Shown: one piece after another, positions 14,411 through 25,645 of the stretch
Layout of the letters: every line of letters starts with the position of its first letter
Position numbering within the stretch: the stretch's first letter is position 1
Assembly: GCA_002104905.1 (NCBI GenBank)
Contig: MCFE01000540.1
Location: forward strand, 1-60,525
Source of the DNA: Basidiobolus meristosporus CBS 931.73
Lineage: Eukaryota > Basidiobolomycota > Basidiobolomycetes > Basidiobolales > Basidiobolaceae
Direction: 5' to 3'
Length of the DNA stretch: 60,525 nt
The notes under the pieces: generated by a model
Databases searched by the model: none
Seen by the model: the letters and a program-made list of their open reading frames with translations, nothing else
Told to the model about the DNA's origin: nothing
Position numbers and translations under genes: made by a program

Positions 14411-14977
14411 GGTAATATAAGGCATCTCTCCTACGGAATCCACACTAGTCTGACCTCCCCGAAGAATTTGTATTCTGCTTAGCTTCTGTAGTTGGGGAGT
14501 AATTACCACACAGTACATACAATAAAGCAAATTTACACTACGTAATTCCACATTCACCATTGAATCATCAGTGTTTTCCGACTGAGATTTGCCAATCATT
14601 GGTTCTGCATTTTCAGGATCAGCACGCGCAAAGTATAAGTAGCATTCATTGACGCAAGCAGTTCCACGCAAAGGAAATAATGATGGAATGGTGAATCAGT
14701 TCAAATCAGACGTATCTAGCCCGAGTCGGATCATGATTTCAGGAAACATAGGATCCAATTGTGAAGTAATCCAAGTCCATAGTTAATGCCTTTCTATCTT
14801 TGGTGGATACAACGGAGTCGGCATATAAGTAAGGTACGTAAATAAGGCTAAGCCTTGTACGCGTCGAACATTTCTCAAGTAATATTCGATGCCTTATTTC
14901 ATTCAACCAACCTGATATATTTCGTATCATTAAACGTACCTGTAGTATTTTGTTTAGCCTTTCGTAAGTACGTAAAT
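14411..14977. other. Intergenic region
   Basis: This lies between the glutaredoxin stop and the ATG of the PWWP gene. I see no gene. A minus-strand frame overlapping the glutaredoxin 3' end (14291-14671) has no similarity. Confidence 0.4.
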
Positions 14978-17282
14978 ATGAGCAGCAAACACGCGCCAGG
15001 CACAATCGTTTGGGCCAAGATCAAAGGTTATCCCTGGTGGCCTGCTAAAGTACGTGTTAAAATTTCAGCACTTCAGCTTGCAGAAGCAATACCCATTGCT
15101 GCAATGCGCATTGTACACTAAACGCGATATTTAAGTCGAATGCTCATCCAGTATTTTCATGATATTATATAGATAAAGAAGGAGAGCGAAGTTCCTTCAG
15201 CCGTGTTGAAACAAAAACCTAACAGACCTATCCCAATTGTATCAGTAAAGTTCTATGGTACAAAAGATTAGTAAGTTGACTGTCTACTTTCTCCTATTTG
15301 TTGGTGTTTCCTTAAGTATCGTATTTATGTATATTTGTTGAACGCGTCTCTTCGTGTTTTAGTGGTTGGATTACTTCGGACAACATAAAACCTTTTGATG
15401 AGCATCTTCAAGAATTCAGCAAAGGCAGACGCGGGGTTCAATTTGACAGAGCAGTGAAGGAGGCTTCAAACCCGGACGCTCAAATGACTGACACTGAAGA
15501 GGAAGTTCAGGAGGCGGAGGAGGACGAGCTGGAGAGTGAAGAAGAGGCTGCCCCAAAGAAAACACCAAAACGTGGTGGGCGTAAGAAAGCTGAACCCCGC
15601 AGAAAAAGTCGGGGCAAAGCAGACTCAGATGATGCTTCTGAAAGTGAGCCTGTGAAAGACACTAAAGCAAAGAAAACACCAAACAGGAGAGCCTCCTCTG
15701 GTAGGCGCTCATCCAGGATCAAGCAGTCTGAGGTGGAGGAGGAAGAGGAGGGAGGTGAAGATGAAGACGAAGATAAGTTAGAGGAACGCCTTAGTACGCA
15801 TAAGAGAAAGAACCCGACATCTGAAGTATCCACACCTAAGAGAAGAAGAACATCACGAAAAGATAAATCTACCGAGGAATCGACAGAGCCCAAAGTGCAG
15901 GAACAAGAGCCTTCGACACCACAATCTGCAAAGCAGAAATCTAAGCCTCGTATGTTGAGAGTACTTATGTGACCATCTTCTATTTGCTGAACGCGTAATG
16001 TATATAGGGTCACCTAGCCAGAAGCTGATGCATCTTCGCCATAAATTGCAGAAGTTAACCATGAAAGACGTTATTGGCGTGAGTTTCTCGTCCTATTACG
16101 ATTTCACTCTGTTGTCAGGTTTCATACCTGTTCGCTCCTTTAGGATATGAGTGTGATCGATTCGTTGCTGAAGGAGGTGGAGAGCTTTGACATGAACCTT
16201 TCTCTGCTAAGAGTAAGTATCAAGTGGTTAATACAGAAGGCGTGGACTTTCTAAAGGCAGATGTATTTTAGGAAACAAAGATCGGCAAATTGATGAAGAG
16301 GGTATCTCAGCTAGAGTTGGATGAAGATCCTTTCGACGTCAAAGACAGAGCCTATATGCTCACCAAAAAATGGAGATCGTTGTTAATTGAAGATGTACTC
16401 TCAGACAAGCAACAGGCCAATGAGGATGAAAGCGAGAAGCTGGACGATGATGGTGATGCTGACCCCGACAACAGCACGATGGACATTGATCAAGAAGAAT
16501 CCAAAGCAGAAGGTGTTCAGGCAAAAGATGTTGACACCGGGTCTGAGGCTGAGACTGAAGTTGAAAATCAGCTTAGTTCTGGTGGTCCGGACGAAGACGA
16601 GGACATGCAAGTCCGCAAAGAGGCAAACCAAACGGAGCCCAAACCTGCCACTAATTGCGACGATCAGCCAGGTAGTGTTGAGGGCATTGTGGGCACAAAA
16701 GTGGAAGACGATCGTACTCAAGATCCTTCCAAGGCTGATCAGCCACCCATACCTGAAGTCAAAGACCCCTCAGCGAAGGATGAGGTAACTGACAATATCA
16801 ATTCCGAGGCCGAAGAGGGGCAGGCTGAAGTTGTCAGTAACAATAGCGAAATTAATACTGAGGTTGTTCAAGATGGCCAATATATCGATGATACTGCTTC
16901 ACAAATGGATGTTGAGACCACCCCGAGGGAAGCCGAAGCCAGGGAGCCGGAGCCTACAGAAAAAACGCCTTTACCTGAGGTTGTCGTACACGGCAAAGAC
17001 AGTCGGGAGGAAATACAGCAAGACATCAAAGCAGATATTCCCACTGAAGAGTCACAAAATACAGGGCCTTCTGGCAATGAAGCTGTCTCTCAAGACACCC
17101 TAGGCAATCCTAACAATGTAACACCAGTCGAGTCTGGATGCACATTGGACTCTGAAGTAGCGACCGGTCTGCCACAGCCTGACGAAAAAGCCTCCAAGCC
17201 GGACGACGAAAAGCCAGCGCAGCCCTCGAAAGCTCACAATGAGATTCCTGAAGCTCCGCAAGGCGAAGAAAAGGCTGAGTAA
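14978..17282 (+). CDS. PWWP-domain protein with LEDGF/HRP2-like (TFIIS N-terminal type) helical domain
   Basis: Six in-phase exons (14978-15049, 15173-15270, 15363-15949, 16008-16078, 16144-16212, 16272-17282) give 635 aa. The N-terminal PWWP domain (residues about 6-100) includes GTIVWAKIKGYPWWPAK and VSVKFYGTKDYGWI; PWWP domains bind methylated histone H3 on nucleosomes. A basic/acidic linker with several Lys/Arg-rich stretches (likely nuclear signals) follows. A helical domain spans about residues 257-330 (LMHLRHKLQKLTMKDVI, MNLSLLRETKIGKLMKRV, AYMLTKKWRSLLI), resembling the integrase-binding domain of LEDGF/HRP2. The last 300 residues are acidic and low complexity. A role as a chromatin-tethered transcription or elongation adaptor is inferred from this layout. 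The helical-domain call is less sure than the PWWP call. Confidence 0.82.
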
Positions 17283-18523
17283 CTTACTAATTCGCTTATG
17301 GTAATTCATTATTCGTCCATGTTAATTTTGCAGACTCCACCCCTTCCTTTACCTTATTCTCATGGTTAATTTGATGTATATGTGATGAAAAGTAGATCTT
17401 TACCTTTACGTTGTTGTTTTTAGTTCATTCCCTGTTTACACTTTTTCTGTTCGAAGCTATTTATCGTATCGTGGACCATTACGAGAGGGTATTTTTGTCT
17501 GTGCGTCATTCTACACTGCGGTTGCCCACCACCTTTCGAGATCAACAACAGAGTGTGCTATGGGCAGGTTCTGATTACTCATGCTTGATTGAATCTGAAA
17601 TGCACGTCTCAATTTATCCTGTGTACGATAATAATTAAATAAATTAACTATATTACGCTAACTGCGATTGCACCGCAATCCAACCAGTGGAATCGTAGAC
17701 CTTGGGTGGCTGAATTTATGCTTGTTGCGATGACTGTTCCTTTACTCTTAATTTTTCTTTACCGCTTTTGCCCTTCGGCGGGTTGGTACCACGCTGGATA
17801 TCCTTCTATACTTTGTGGTAACCAATAACACTCCTAGCGCACGATAATTGAAGTTCAGGCGTAGATAATATCGAAAGCAATTTCTTGGAGCCTAAAGCTT
17901 GGAATATATGAGAAGGGGCAAGCATCTTGGACACAAGTTGTGGACTGGTTTATGACTTCCCTCAAAATGCATAAATTAGATGCACCAAAACATCCCTTTT
18001 ATTTATAAGCGTCCAAAGAGCAATTGTCGTTAATTATGTAGCGAGAACAGTTAACTTATCTTTTCGTTTTCTTCGGGCTTGTACAAACCACCAAAACTTC
18101 GTACTTGACTTGACTTCAGGGAGCGTGCTCTGAGGGTAGTTAAGCTTCCTACTATGATATACTCCACTTCATTGCGCTCCATTTCTGTTTCTCATCAGCT
18201 TGAAGATTCCTTTGTTACGATATCTCATCTTTTCCTAAATCATCTTTAGGGTTTCACTGAAGTGCATGTAAACCATACTACAAACTCCCTGACACATGTT
18301 CGCGTCAATGCTCGACAATGTGGTATGATACATATATTCCATTGGTTCGCTTATTGTATGTCCTTGAAGGTGTCTTTATTTACGTATTTTTATCTCGTAA
18401 GACACAGCGGTTTCCTCAGGTATATACCTGCAATGAAGCGTTCCCCGGTCAAGTACGGCTTCGGTTACCTTGTATTGACCGGATGCATGAGCGATGTACC
18501 TGGGAGATGGAATACATCGTTGA
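17283..18523. other. Intergenic region upstream of the bromodomain relic
   Basis: No gene is supported. A pyrimidine-rich stretch at about 18160-18250 resembles promoters of active genes in this genome and may be the former promoter of the bromodomain gene that follows. I could not find a convincing ATG-bearing first exon here. Confidence 0.35.
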
Positions 18524-20669
18524 TTGAGCTTTACTAGAAAGTCGATTTCGGATGCATCCCAACCTGTGGACTTGAGGCCTGCTACCTCGCCGGCCGGCAG
18601 ACGGCCAAAGGGAAGTAAGTCCATCGATTTCACACCGCCAGCGTCGCCTATAATTGGCCAAGCGCCGCAATCTCTAAGTGCACGAGCCTCAGCGTCTAGT
18701 GTGGGTAAGGAAGGTGTATCAGCCTCAAAAGCCACCACTTCCAAGAAGGAATCGCGAAACTCGTCAACTCCTATGCCATCGCAAAGCCCTAGACGTAGTA
18801 GTGCTTCACCGGCAGCCAAAGTCACGGGGAAAGACGCGAACTCAATGGACGAGGTTGCCCATAAGCATTGTCAAAAGATCTTCAAGAAGCTGTGATCAAA
18901 CCTGTCGTCTGAACCGTTTCAGCTACCAGTCGATCCGGTCATGTTGAATATCCCCACCTATACAGAGATTATCAGAGAGCCATTGGATCTGAAGACAGTC
19001 AAGGACAAACTGGAGGGAGATAAGTACGCTTCACCTAGAAGCTTTGAGAAGGACGTTCGTCAAATCTTTTTCAATTGCTTCTTGTTTAATCAACCCGACA
19101 CTTGGGTGTTCGAGGAGGGCAAGCCTATGGACTTGGGAACGATTAAGGATAAGTTAGAGAACGATCAATACCGAACTTGGGTGGATTTTAAACCGGATGT
19201 TCGATCGATCTTTAATAACTGCTTCACTTTCAATCCTCCTGGGACAAATGCCCACGAAGAGAGCCAGTATTTAGAGGATTATTTTTTCGAACGGTACCAG
19301 GAGTTGAAGAGCACGTTGACAGCCATCCCCGAAGTGTCAAAGACGCCATCTAGAGAGCCAGAGTCAATGTTAGAGGCTGCCACCATGAGACCGGAACAAC
19401 TGAAGCTCTGTGAAAAAATCCACAAAAAAATAAGCGGAAACAAGAATGCCGCTGTTTTCTTGGAGCCTGTAAGTCATGATGGTACCTTAGATTCAAGCTT
19501 GATCCAAATATGCTAACCACTAAACAAGGTCGACCCTATTGCCATGGGTATACAGCATTACCTTTAGGTGGTTCGCAACCCAATGGATTTCAGCACGATC
19601 CACAAGAAGCTGAAGAAAAGAGAATACTCGGCCCCATCTGAATTTGAAATGGACATACGCCAGATCTTTGAGAACTGCGTCACCTTCAATGGGCCGCAGC
19701 ACTACTATTCGCAACAGGCAATGCTGCTGGAGAAAATATTGGACGAGGAAATGCTTGCTTTCCAAGATTTGAAACCCAACATCAAGCAAGGAAGCGTTGG
19801 TAGTAGAAAGTCAAGCAAGCAGCCAAAAAAGGAAACCTCTGCTGCTCATGCCACTATTCCCTCCTCGCGTCGCGGCCCTCAAGTGTCCATTTCGCTCGCC
19901 CCGAAAACTCTGGTTGGGTTGGCGCTAAAGATGTGTGAGAGCGTGATTGCACGAATCAAACCCCATCCTGCTTTCCAGCCTTTTCAGGCCCCAGTAGACA
20001 CCGTAGCGCTGGGCATTCCCAACTATCATAAGATCATAAAGCAGCCCATAGATTTCGGCACAATCGAAGGCAAGCTTCGGAACCGAAAGCACCAGAGTCT
20101 TGAGTAGTTTGTGTCCGACTCTCAACTCGTATTCGTCAATTGTTATGCTTTCAACGTCCCAGGAGATGCTGTCTACGTGAAGGGCCAAGAATTACAAAGG
20201 GCTTTTGGGAAAGCTTGTAAGAAGTATGGCATATTGAACGCCCTGGAAAATCCAACTCAAGAGCCAAGGGCTGTAAAGCGGGATCGTTCCGAGGAAACGG
20301 AACAGTATGAGGTACGTAGTGTACGCTGGATCTCGTAGATACGTCCATTTTAATCTTTCTCTTGTAGCACTCCCACGAGCGAAAACGTAAAAAAGAGAAA
20401 AGGGAAAAAAGAAAGCATCAGCGTAGCGATCATCTCGATGGACAAGGTGCTGAGGAGGATTTTTCCGATCCCGAAAACTGCAAGGCCACGCCACCACAAG
20501 CTTCGCCTCCACCTCAGGTTCGGCTGAAGATCATATTAAATCACTGAGCTTGGCCGGTTCAAGTACATCGATGCATACCCATGAGGATGCAGCACATCTG
20601 GCAAATTACGACCTCATGGTGAGCCAGCATTCATCTCCAGAGCTAGATGGTTCATTCTTTCACGGATGA
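18524..20669 (+). pseudogene. Broken multi-bromodomain gene (BET/polybromo-like), at least four bromodomain units
   Basis: Long stretches read as bromodomains: unit A at about 18845-19110, a joined partial unit B at about 19120-19315, unit C at about 19386-19765 and unit D at about 19912-20235. Three in-frame stops fall inside conserved bromodomain sequence. A TGA follows QKIFKKL, a TAG sits between QHYL and VVRNPMDF, and a TAG follows RKHQSLE. Units A and B are fused at FNQPDTWVFEEG/KPMDLGTI, which looks like a deletion. Near 20500 the frame shifts, after which an Ser-rich tail stays open to 20669. At least two introns (after FLEP; after EQYE) keep good GT-AG sites. I found no start codon in the first exon. 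The simplest reading is a fairly recent pseudogene of a protein with four or more bromodomains. Readthrough or missed exons are alternatives. Confidence 0.72.
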
Positions 20670-22141
20670 TTTGTACCCTTAGCAGTGAGCACCTCAGTTG
20701 CATGCCAGTTCGTGCCTCATCATCGTGAATATAGCACCCACCACTGTAAATAGATATAAAATCTATACGTAACTACAAGAGCCAGATAATTGCGGTTACA
20801 CCAGCAAGGAAGTTCATTGAATTGGTAGAGTATTTATTATGAAGAGATTATGAAATCCAACAGCATTACATGTCGATATTATCAGGTAATATTCATCACT
20901 GGAGCTAGGATATCGAATACCGTCCAGTGGGGGATTGTAGATTATTATAGCACAGCCAAATCGAAACAAAACTCCAAGGCAACGTAGAAAGCTTAACCAT
21001 TTATCGAGATCGGCCTATCCAGCAAAATCAGCGCTCTGAGTGGAAAGGTGCTTAGGAAGCCAAACTTGGAGGGATCGGAAAATTTGAATATCTCCGCTTT
21101 AGAGCAGAGATCCAACACGGGCTTGGCCCTTTCCGAGTTAGCCATCGACAATTGCTCAATCAGTTTGGGGGTGATCATATTAGGCTTCGCGGAGCAATTA
21201 TGTTAGATAGATTAGTTACTGCCAGAGTAGCGCGACAAAATCGGATTAGTTTTGGAACAGAAGGAATGGGTGTTGATGTTTACCCTCACCTGAAGGCGAA
21301 TGCCATTTTATACAGCCAACTCATGCAGCCTCAATGTGGATGAGCTTGGTATGTAAATTTATGCAGCATGCACATATTCCAGAGATTATCCAGCATTGCC
21401 CAAGCCCTTAGTTCAGGCTCGCTAGATGGTTGCCAGGCTGAAGGTAGCATGTTGAGCTTTACACAGCACTACGCACAAGGCCTGCTGGGTGGAGCGACTG
21501 ATGAAGGCAGGCATGGGATATATGACATTAAGCCAAGTCCCTTCGCTATGGACTTCACACGCCCAGTGATCCTTCTCTTTCTGGACCAATACAACATATG
21601 TAGCCAGATGGCAGCCACCAATCCCTGCACCAGCCCCCCTTTTCTGATGCTGGGAATTGATGTGGTAATTGAGGCTCTGATGGCATAACAGTACTGGATG
21701 CCCTAATCCAAAACACTCTCCCAGAGTTAGGATTTTGCCAAGGTTTCATACCAAGAAATAAGAAAACCAGTGTCTGGTCCCTGGGTTACGTGAAAAATCG
21801 ATGGATTCGTCACCTGCTGGAATTCCAGCTTTCATATGGACTCATTCCAAACACCATGTTCGTTATCGCGTAGCATTATTGGCGAAGAGATACTTTCACA
21901 AATCTGGTGTAGCCGAGAGGTTGCTGTGCAGATGCTAGTACTCACTGTGGTAGGCCTTGCCAGCGATTGAACACTGAGTGCATGGCTCTCATTGGCCCTA
22001 CCGAATCTAGATGTTGCTCGATTTAGACAGGTGTCTTGCAACTGCCGTGCTATATGAATGCAATGCTGGCCTTCCGTTTCATCCTTCAAACGCTGGACGT
22101 GTTGTCTTGTTTACTTCTAGGGCCACTTGGGTCTCCAGGAC
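20670..22141. other. Intergenic region
   Basis: About 1.5 kb without a supported gene. Small frames (21152-21343, 21368-21688, 22011-22340) show no family signature and no exon chain. Confidence 0.4.
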
Positions 22142-22774
22142 ATGGAAAGAGTTGGGAAGAGCTTTCTTTTTCCCGTGTTTCTTTTCGTTGTACAGGCCAT
22201 CGCACTTATCACCTTCTCCGTATACTACTACCACCTGCTACCCAACAAAGTCCCATTCTTCTATGACACTGAGGGACGAGGGGTATTCGTGCATCACAAA
22301 AAGCTATTCTTCTCGCTGCAGCTACTGGTTTTCTTTGTGATATGTACCACTCTACTGCTCCTGGCTGCGCTAAGCCTTACTACACTCCCTATGAAACATC
22401 TCGAGGCCCTGATGAGGACCGACCGCTGCGAGACCTATGAGAGGACGCTTCGAGAGTTTGTGTGCAAAAGCATCCTCTGGACTTGCGTGTTTACAGCCCA
22501 ATTCCTGCTCGAGGCGTATCTGGTCAACTTCGAGGTATGTCCATTCACCAACCCAAGTACAGCTTGTGACCCCTATTCAATCATATTTCCAAAGATGGCT
22601 CATAGAAATTCAACCGAGATATTTTATTGGTTCTGGCTGGCAGTGGGAGCGTTTCTCGTTGAGATGGTGGGACTGATTCTATATCGGTACTACCGCTATC
22701 ACTGTTACTATCGGAATTATACACAAGGAGAGCCATACCAATCGGAGGGCCATATTCCACCTCAATTACCATGA
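22142..22774 (+). CDS. Four-helix membrane protein, DUF1648-like, paralog 1
   Basis: Exons 22142-22534 and 22595-22774 give 190 aa. The ATG at 22142 (MERVGKSFLFP) lines up with the start of paralog 2. Hydrophobic segments near residues 8-30, 54-80, 108-128 and 140-163 suggest four membrane helices. Between helices 1 and 2 lies YYYHLLPNKVPFFYDTEGRG, with the spacing of the prokaryotic DUF1648 pattern (LPxxVPxxxxxxG). The intron falls right after the motif LVNFE, at the same place and phase as in paralog 2, 277 bp away in opposite orientation. The intron could also be read through in frame, adding 20 residues, but the matching splice in paralog 2 argues for splicing. Function is unknown; DUF1648 similarity is by pattern only. 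Confidence 0.75.
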   Translation: MERVGKSFLFPVFLFVVQAIALITFSVYYYHLLPNKVPFFYDTEGRGVFVHHKKLFFSLQLLVFFVICTTLLLLAALSLTTLPMKHLEALMRTDRCETYERTLREFVCKSILWTCVFTAQFLLEAYLVNFEVCPFTNPSTACDPYSIIFPKMAHRNSTEIFYWFWLAVGAFLVEMVGLILYRYYRYHCYYRNYTQGEPYQSEGHIPPQLP

Positions 22775-23051
22775 GAGTGATCAAACTGACGAACTTGGCG
22801 GTTGGTGGCCCAGTTTCGGAAGTCATTGTACATACCTGGAAGGACATCACGTATCCCTATCACCTACCAAGAAAATAAAGTGCACCACTGCCGTTCCAAC
22901 CCACTTATTTACAAGCCGTTGACTGGCTGGGTTGGCTATACACTTAGCTTGGGTGCAGCATTGAAAGCCAAGAAAGGCCCCCGACTAAGAGTATCGGGAC
23001 CGTGGGCTTATGGAGAACACAAGGCCATGTCAGAGTCATCTTTCAGTCTCG

Positions 23052-23676
23052 CTATATGAAACTCGAGTGCTCATACGAGTCCCAGGTACGGTGCTCTTTC
23101 AAGGCACTACGAAATCGGAAGAGGAGGATCAAGAAGGTGACCAAGAGCTCAATTGAAAAAAGGGCAAAAAACATCCAAAACATCCAAAAAATCTCGTCTT
23201 TTTCTCGCTTCGCGATCTAAGAGGGGAGGTTAACCATCAGTCGGACCGTAAGTGAGAACAGGGACGATTACCTCAAACGACAAGGTATGTATTTCCAACA
23301 ACAGCTGGGCAGTAAACACTGCAAACCAGAGGGTGGCCTTAGCTACCAACCCATGAAATAGCTTGAGCGAGCCAGGGTTTTCCTTCTCTGCCTTTGCCAC
23401 ATCACCTAGCCCTCTGGCGTATTTCAAAGGGATCCTCGGAACGGCGAACAGGGCTAGGGCAACTAGCGCATAAACAAGAGGGAAGAATAGAACCATCTTG
23501 ACGGCATAATAGCCTATTTTGTCCTGAAACTTCGTCGGATGGCCCTCGTTGTTGAACCCTATCGCCACTTCTTGAGGAAGGCTCGAGTAGTAAAAGACCG
23601 AGATGGTCACCAAGATGATGCTTTGCAGTAGCACCACGGCCAAGGGGATAAGAAATGTTCGCATAAAGGAGGGCAT
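23052..23676 (-). CDS. Four-helix membrane protein, DUF1648-like, paralog 2
   Basis: Exons 23272-23676 and 23052-23216 on the minus strand give 189 aa. The start is MPSFMRTFLIP. It aligns end to end with paralog 1: FYYSSLPQEVAIGFNNEGH against the same loop, ATLWFAVFTAQLLLEI against SILWTCVFTAQFLLEA, and after the intron EIFWMFWMFFALFSIELL against EIFYWFWLAVGAFLVEMV. The intron (donor GTAATC after the FE codons, acceptor CTCTTAG) was found by this comparison; without it the frame stops 12 codons on. Four membrane helices are predicted by eye. Sequence identity is low but the layout is the same, so the duplication is old or the genes evolve fast. Function unknown. Confidence 0.75.
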
Positions 23677-25164
23677 TTTAGGGAAGACTGTTTAGTTGAA
23701 CTTGGAACGAGCCCAGCGGGCGGTGCGGGCAAGAGGAAACAGTTATAGAGGAGGTGAACACACAGCAACTAGAAACGTCAAAGGCGATAGTATCATCCAA
23801 GAATTAGAAAAACCAAGGCGACATGACAACCATATGGCCCTCCATGCCCGACGAAGCCATCCATATATCCATTGCGACGACAATCTCGATTCTTCCCCTC
23901 CCTTACGATTATTCTTGAACAATGTGGATGCGCAGCTCCTAAATCCACTCCTAAATTTCCTTAATCCCAATCCTTAATGAAACCATATTCATGTTGATTG
24001 CACCAATGCCCCACTAATGCCTGTGCCAAGGTGAGTAGCCAATCACGCGGACATGCCATTTAAGTAGCCAGTCCATGCACCGCTCAAGGGCAACCATTAT
24101 GATATGCTACGGTCGCACTGGCTTTTCTGCGGTGGAACAAATCTGCAAGTGCGGGGCTAATCGTCACTCTGTGAAGCGCTCGAAGGCGGAACCAGTTAAG
24201 CCGGTGCGTAGGTGAATTTATGAAATTCCATTTTCTGCATCGGCAAACCGGCTTGGGGAATGCGTGCGCATAGCCTTGGCGTCGGAACCTGGCAACCACG
24301 GCGAGAGCAGGGAGACAAAGGGAAGCCAGCTGCAGGAGAGGTCGCAGTCCAGCAACCGGGATGATTGAGCCATCACTGGATTCGCTTGGATGACTGCCCA
24401 GGTGGATTTCGTCGTGTAACCCGAAGGGTGAGTGAAGCATCAGACTATCTCCCGGCCTCGCGCCATAAATGGCAATGAATAGAATTAGAGTTTACTTTTC
24501 TGTTGCCGTTAAGAGCTTAAGCTGGGTGGGCATATGTCAGAGTGACCTGACCCGCGTGAATTTCGTAATCAATGGCTTAGAAAACACTAATTGAGGCCCC
24601 ACCAACCAGAGGGAAGTGCAAAGGGATTCATGTTGCACAGTGGAATGTTTTGCGCGTGAGCGGGCATTCTGTCTTTTTGGGCCTGTATGGTGTTGCGTGA
24701 CGCCGATAAACATTAATGAAGGCGGTACTTGCATGATCCCATTCGGATTCGTCGACAAGTGGTCGAGCCGGTGGCCTCGGGTTTCTTGGGACCGCAAAGC
24801 TGCGATCTGGGTGGGATATGGTCATTACCATGGCAGCGGGTCGCGTTTGCATGCCAACGTCAAGACATGAGAGATATAACGTAGAAATCATTTCGACTCC
24901 GAGTGCGATTAGTTCTAGAGCGTCCTATCTGAGGAATCAATTCTCCCCAAATTTCCACCATCAATCGTCCAAAGATTCTGGCCAATCACCCATGAATTGT
25001 AGCCAATCATGGCCCGTCGTTGCGCAGGAATGGTTGCTGTCAATACGTTGCTGGTTTGGAAGCTTCCTTAGGATAATTGAGGTCACTCATGGTCTCAAAA
25101 AGAATTGTGGCTCAACGCTGGCCAACGCCCACCTGGAATGATGTCTGCCAGCGTCCTCGGAGAT
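23677..25164. other. Intergenic region
   Basis: About 1.5 kb without a supported gene. Short frames on both strands (for example 24084-24440 minus, 24818-25141 plus) show no signature. Confidence 0.4.
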
Positions 25165-25232
25165 GGGGATAGGGGATAGGGGGAGGGATAGGGATAGGGA
25201 TTGGGTCAGGGTTAGGGTTGGGTTGGGTTGGG
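25165..25232 (+). repeat. G-rich telomere-repeat-like tract
   Basis: About 68 bp made of G-runs at 5-7 bp spacing: GGGATAGGGATAGGGATTGG early on and CAGGGTTAGGGTTGGGTT later, so one true TTAGGG unit among degenerate units. It could be an interstitial telomere relic, a binding site for a telobox factor, or a G-quadruplex-forming promoter element. It lies about 415 bp upstream of the Rho1 start. Confidence 0.7.
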
Positions 25233-25645
25233 CTACCAATTCATTGTTGTTGTTGCTGCGCTTTGTTTGCCTTAGATGGCAGATAGCTCCCTCTTTTTAA
25301 ATCTATTTTTTTAGATGCACCCTAAACTTCCCAGATTTCAGTCCCCACTTTGAAACTGCTCGGCTCCCACATTGTTCATCTACCCCTTCCTTACCTGGTC
25401 CACCTTAATCTCCGCCCTTGGATTCAATTCCCCTTGACTCTTTAGTTTTCACTACTACTCCAACTGTGCTGCTATATTTGTTCTGGTAAAGCCCATCCCA
25501 CTCTGTTCCCTCATCATCTATACCATCCCACCCCCCTTTGTGCCCCTTTCCCATCTACCTCCTCTTTGGATCCTACCTTTGCGCTGCGCAACCGTATTAA
25601 ACTTGTTTTTCCATCTCATAATAGAATTAAGCAACAACCCAAAAC
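25233..25645 (+). promoter_or_regulatory. Pyrimidine-rich promoter/leader of Rho1
   Basis: The 270 bp before the ATG are strongly C/T-rich on the plus strand (for example near 25510-25575), a common feature of highly expressed fungal promoters. No clear TATA box was seen. Confidence 0.45.

Noticed and set aside
15507-16062. Minus-strand Ser-rich frames opposite the PWWP gene
   Set aside because: These are antisense shadows of acidic low-complexity coding sequence.
18376-18825. 149-codon minus-strand frame overlapping the bromodomain relic
   Set aside because: No family signature, and it lies antisense to the Ser-rich leader of the bromodomain gene; likely chance.
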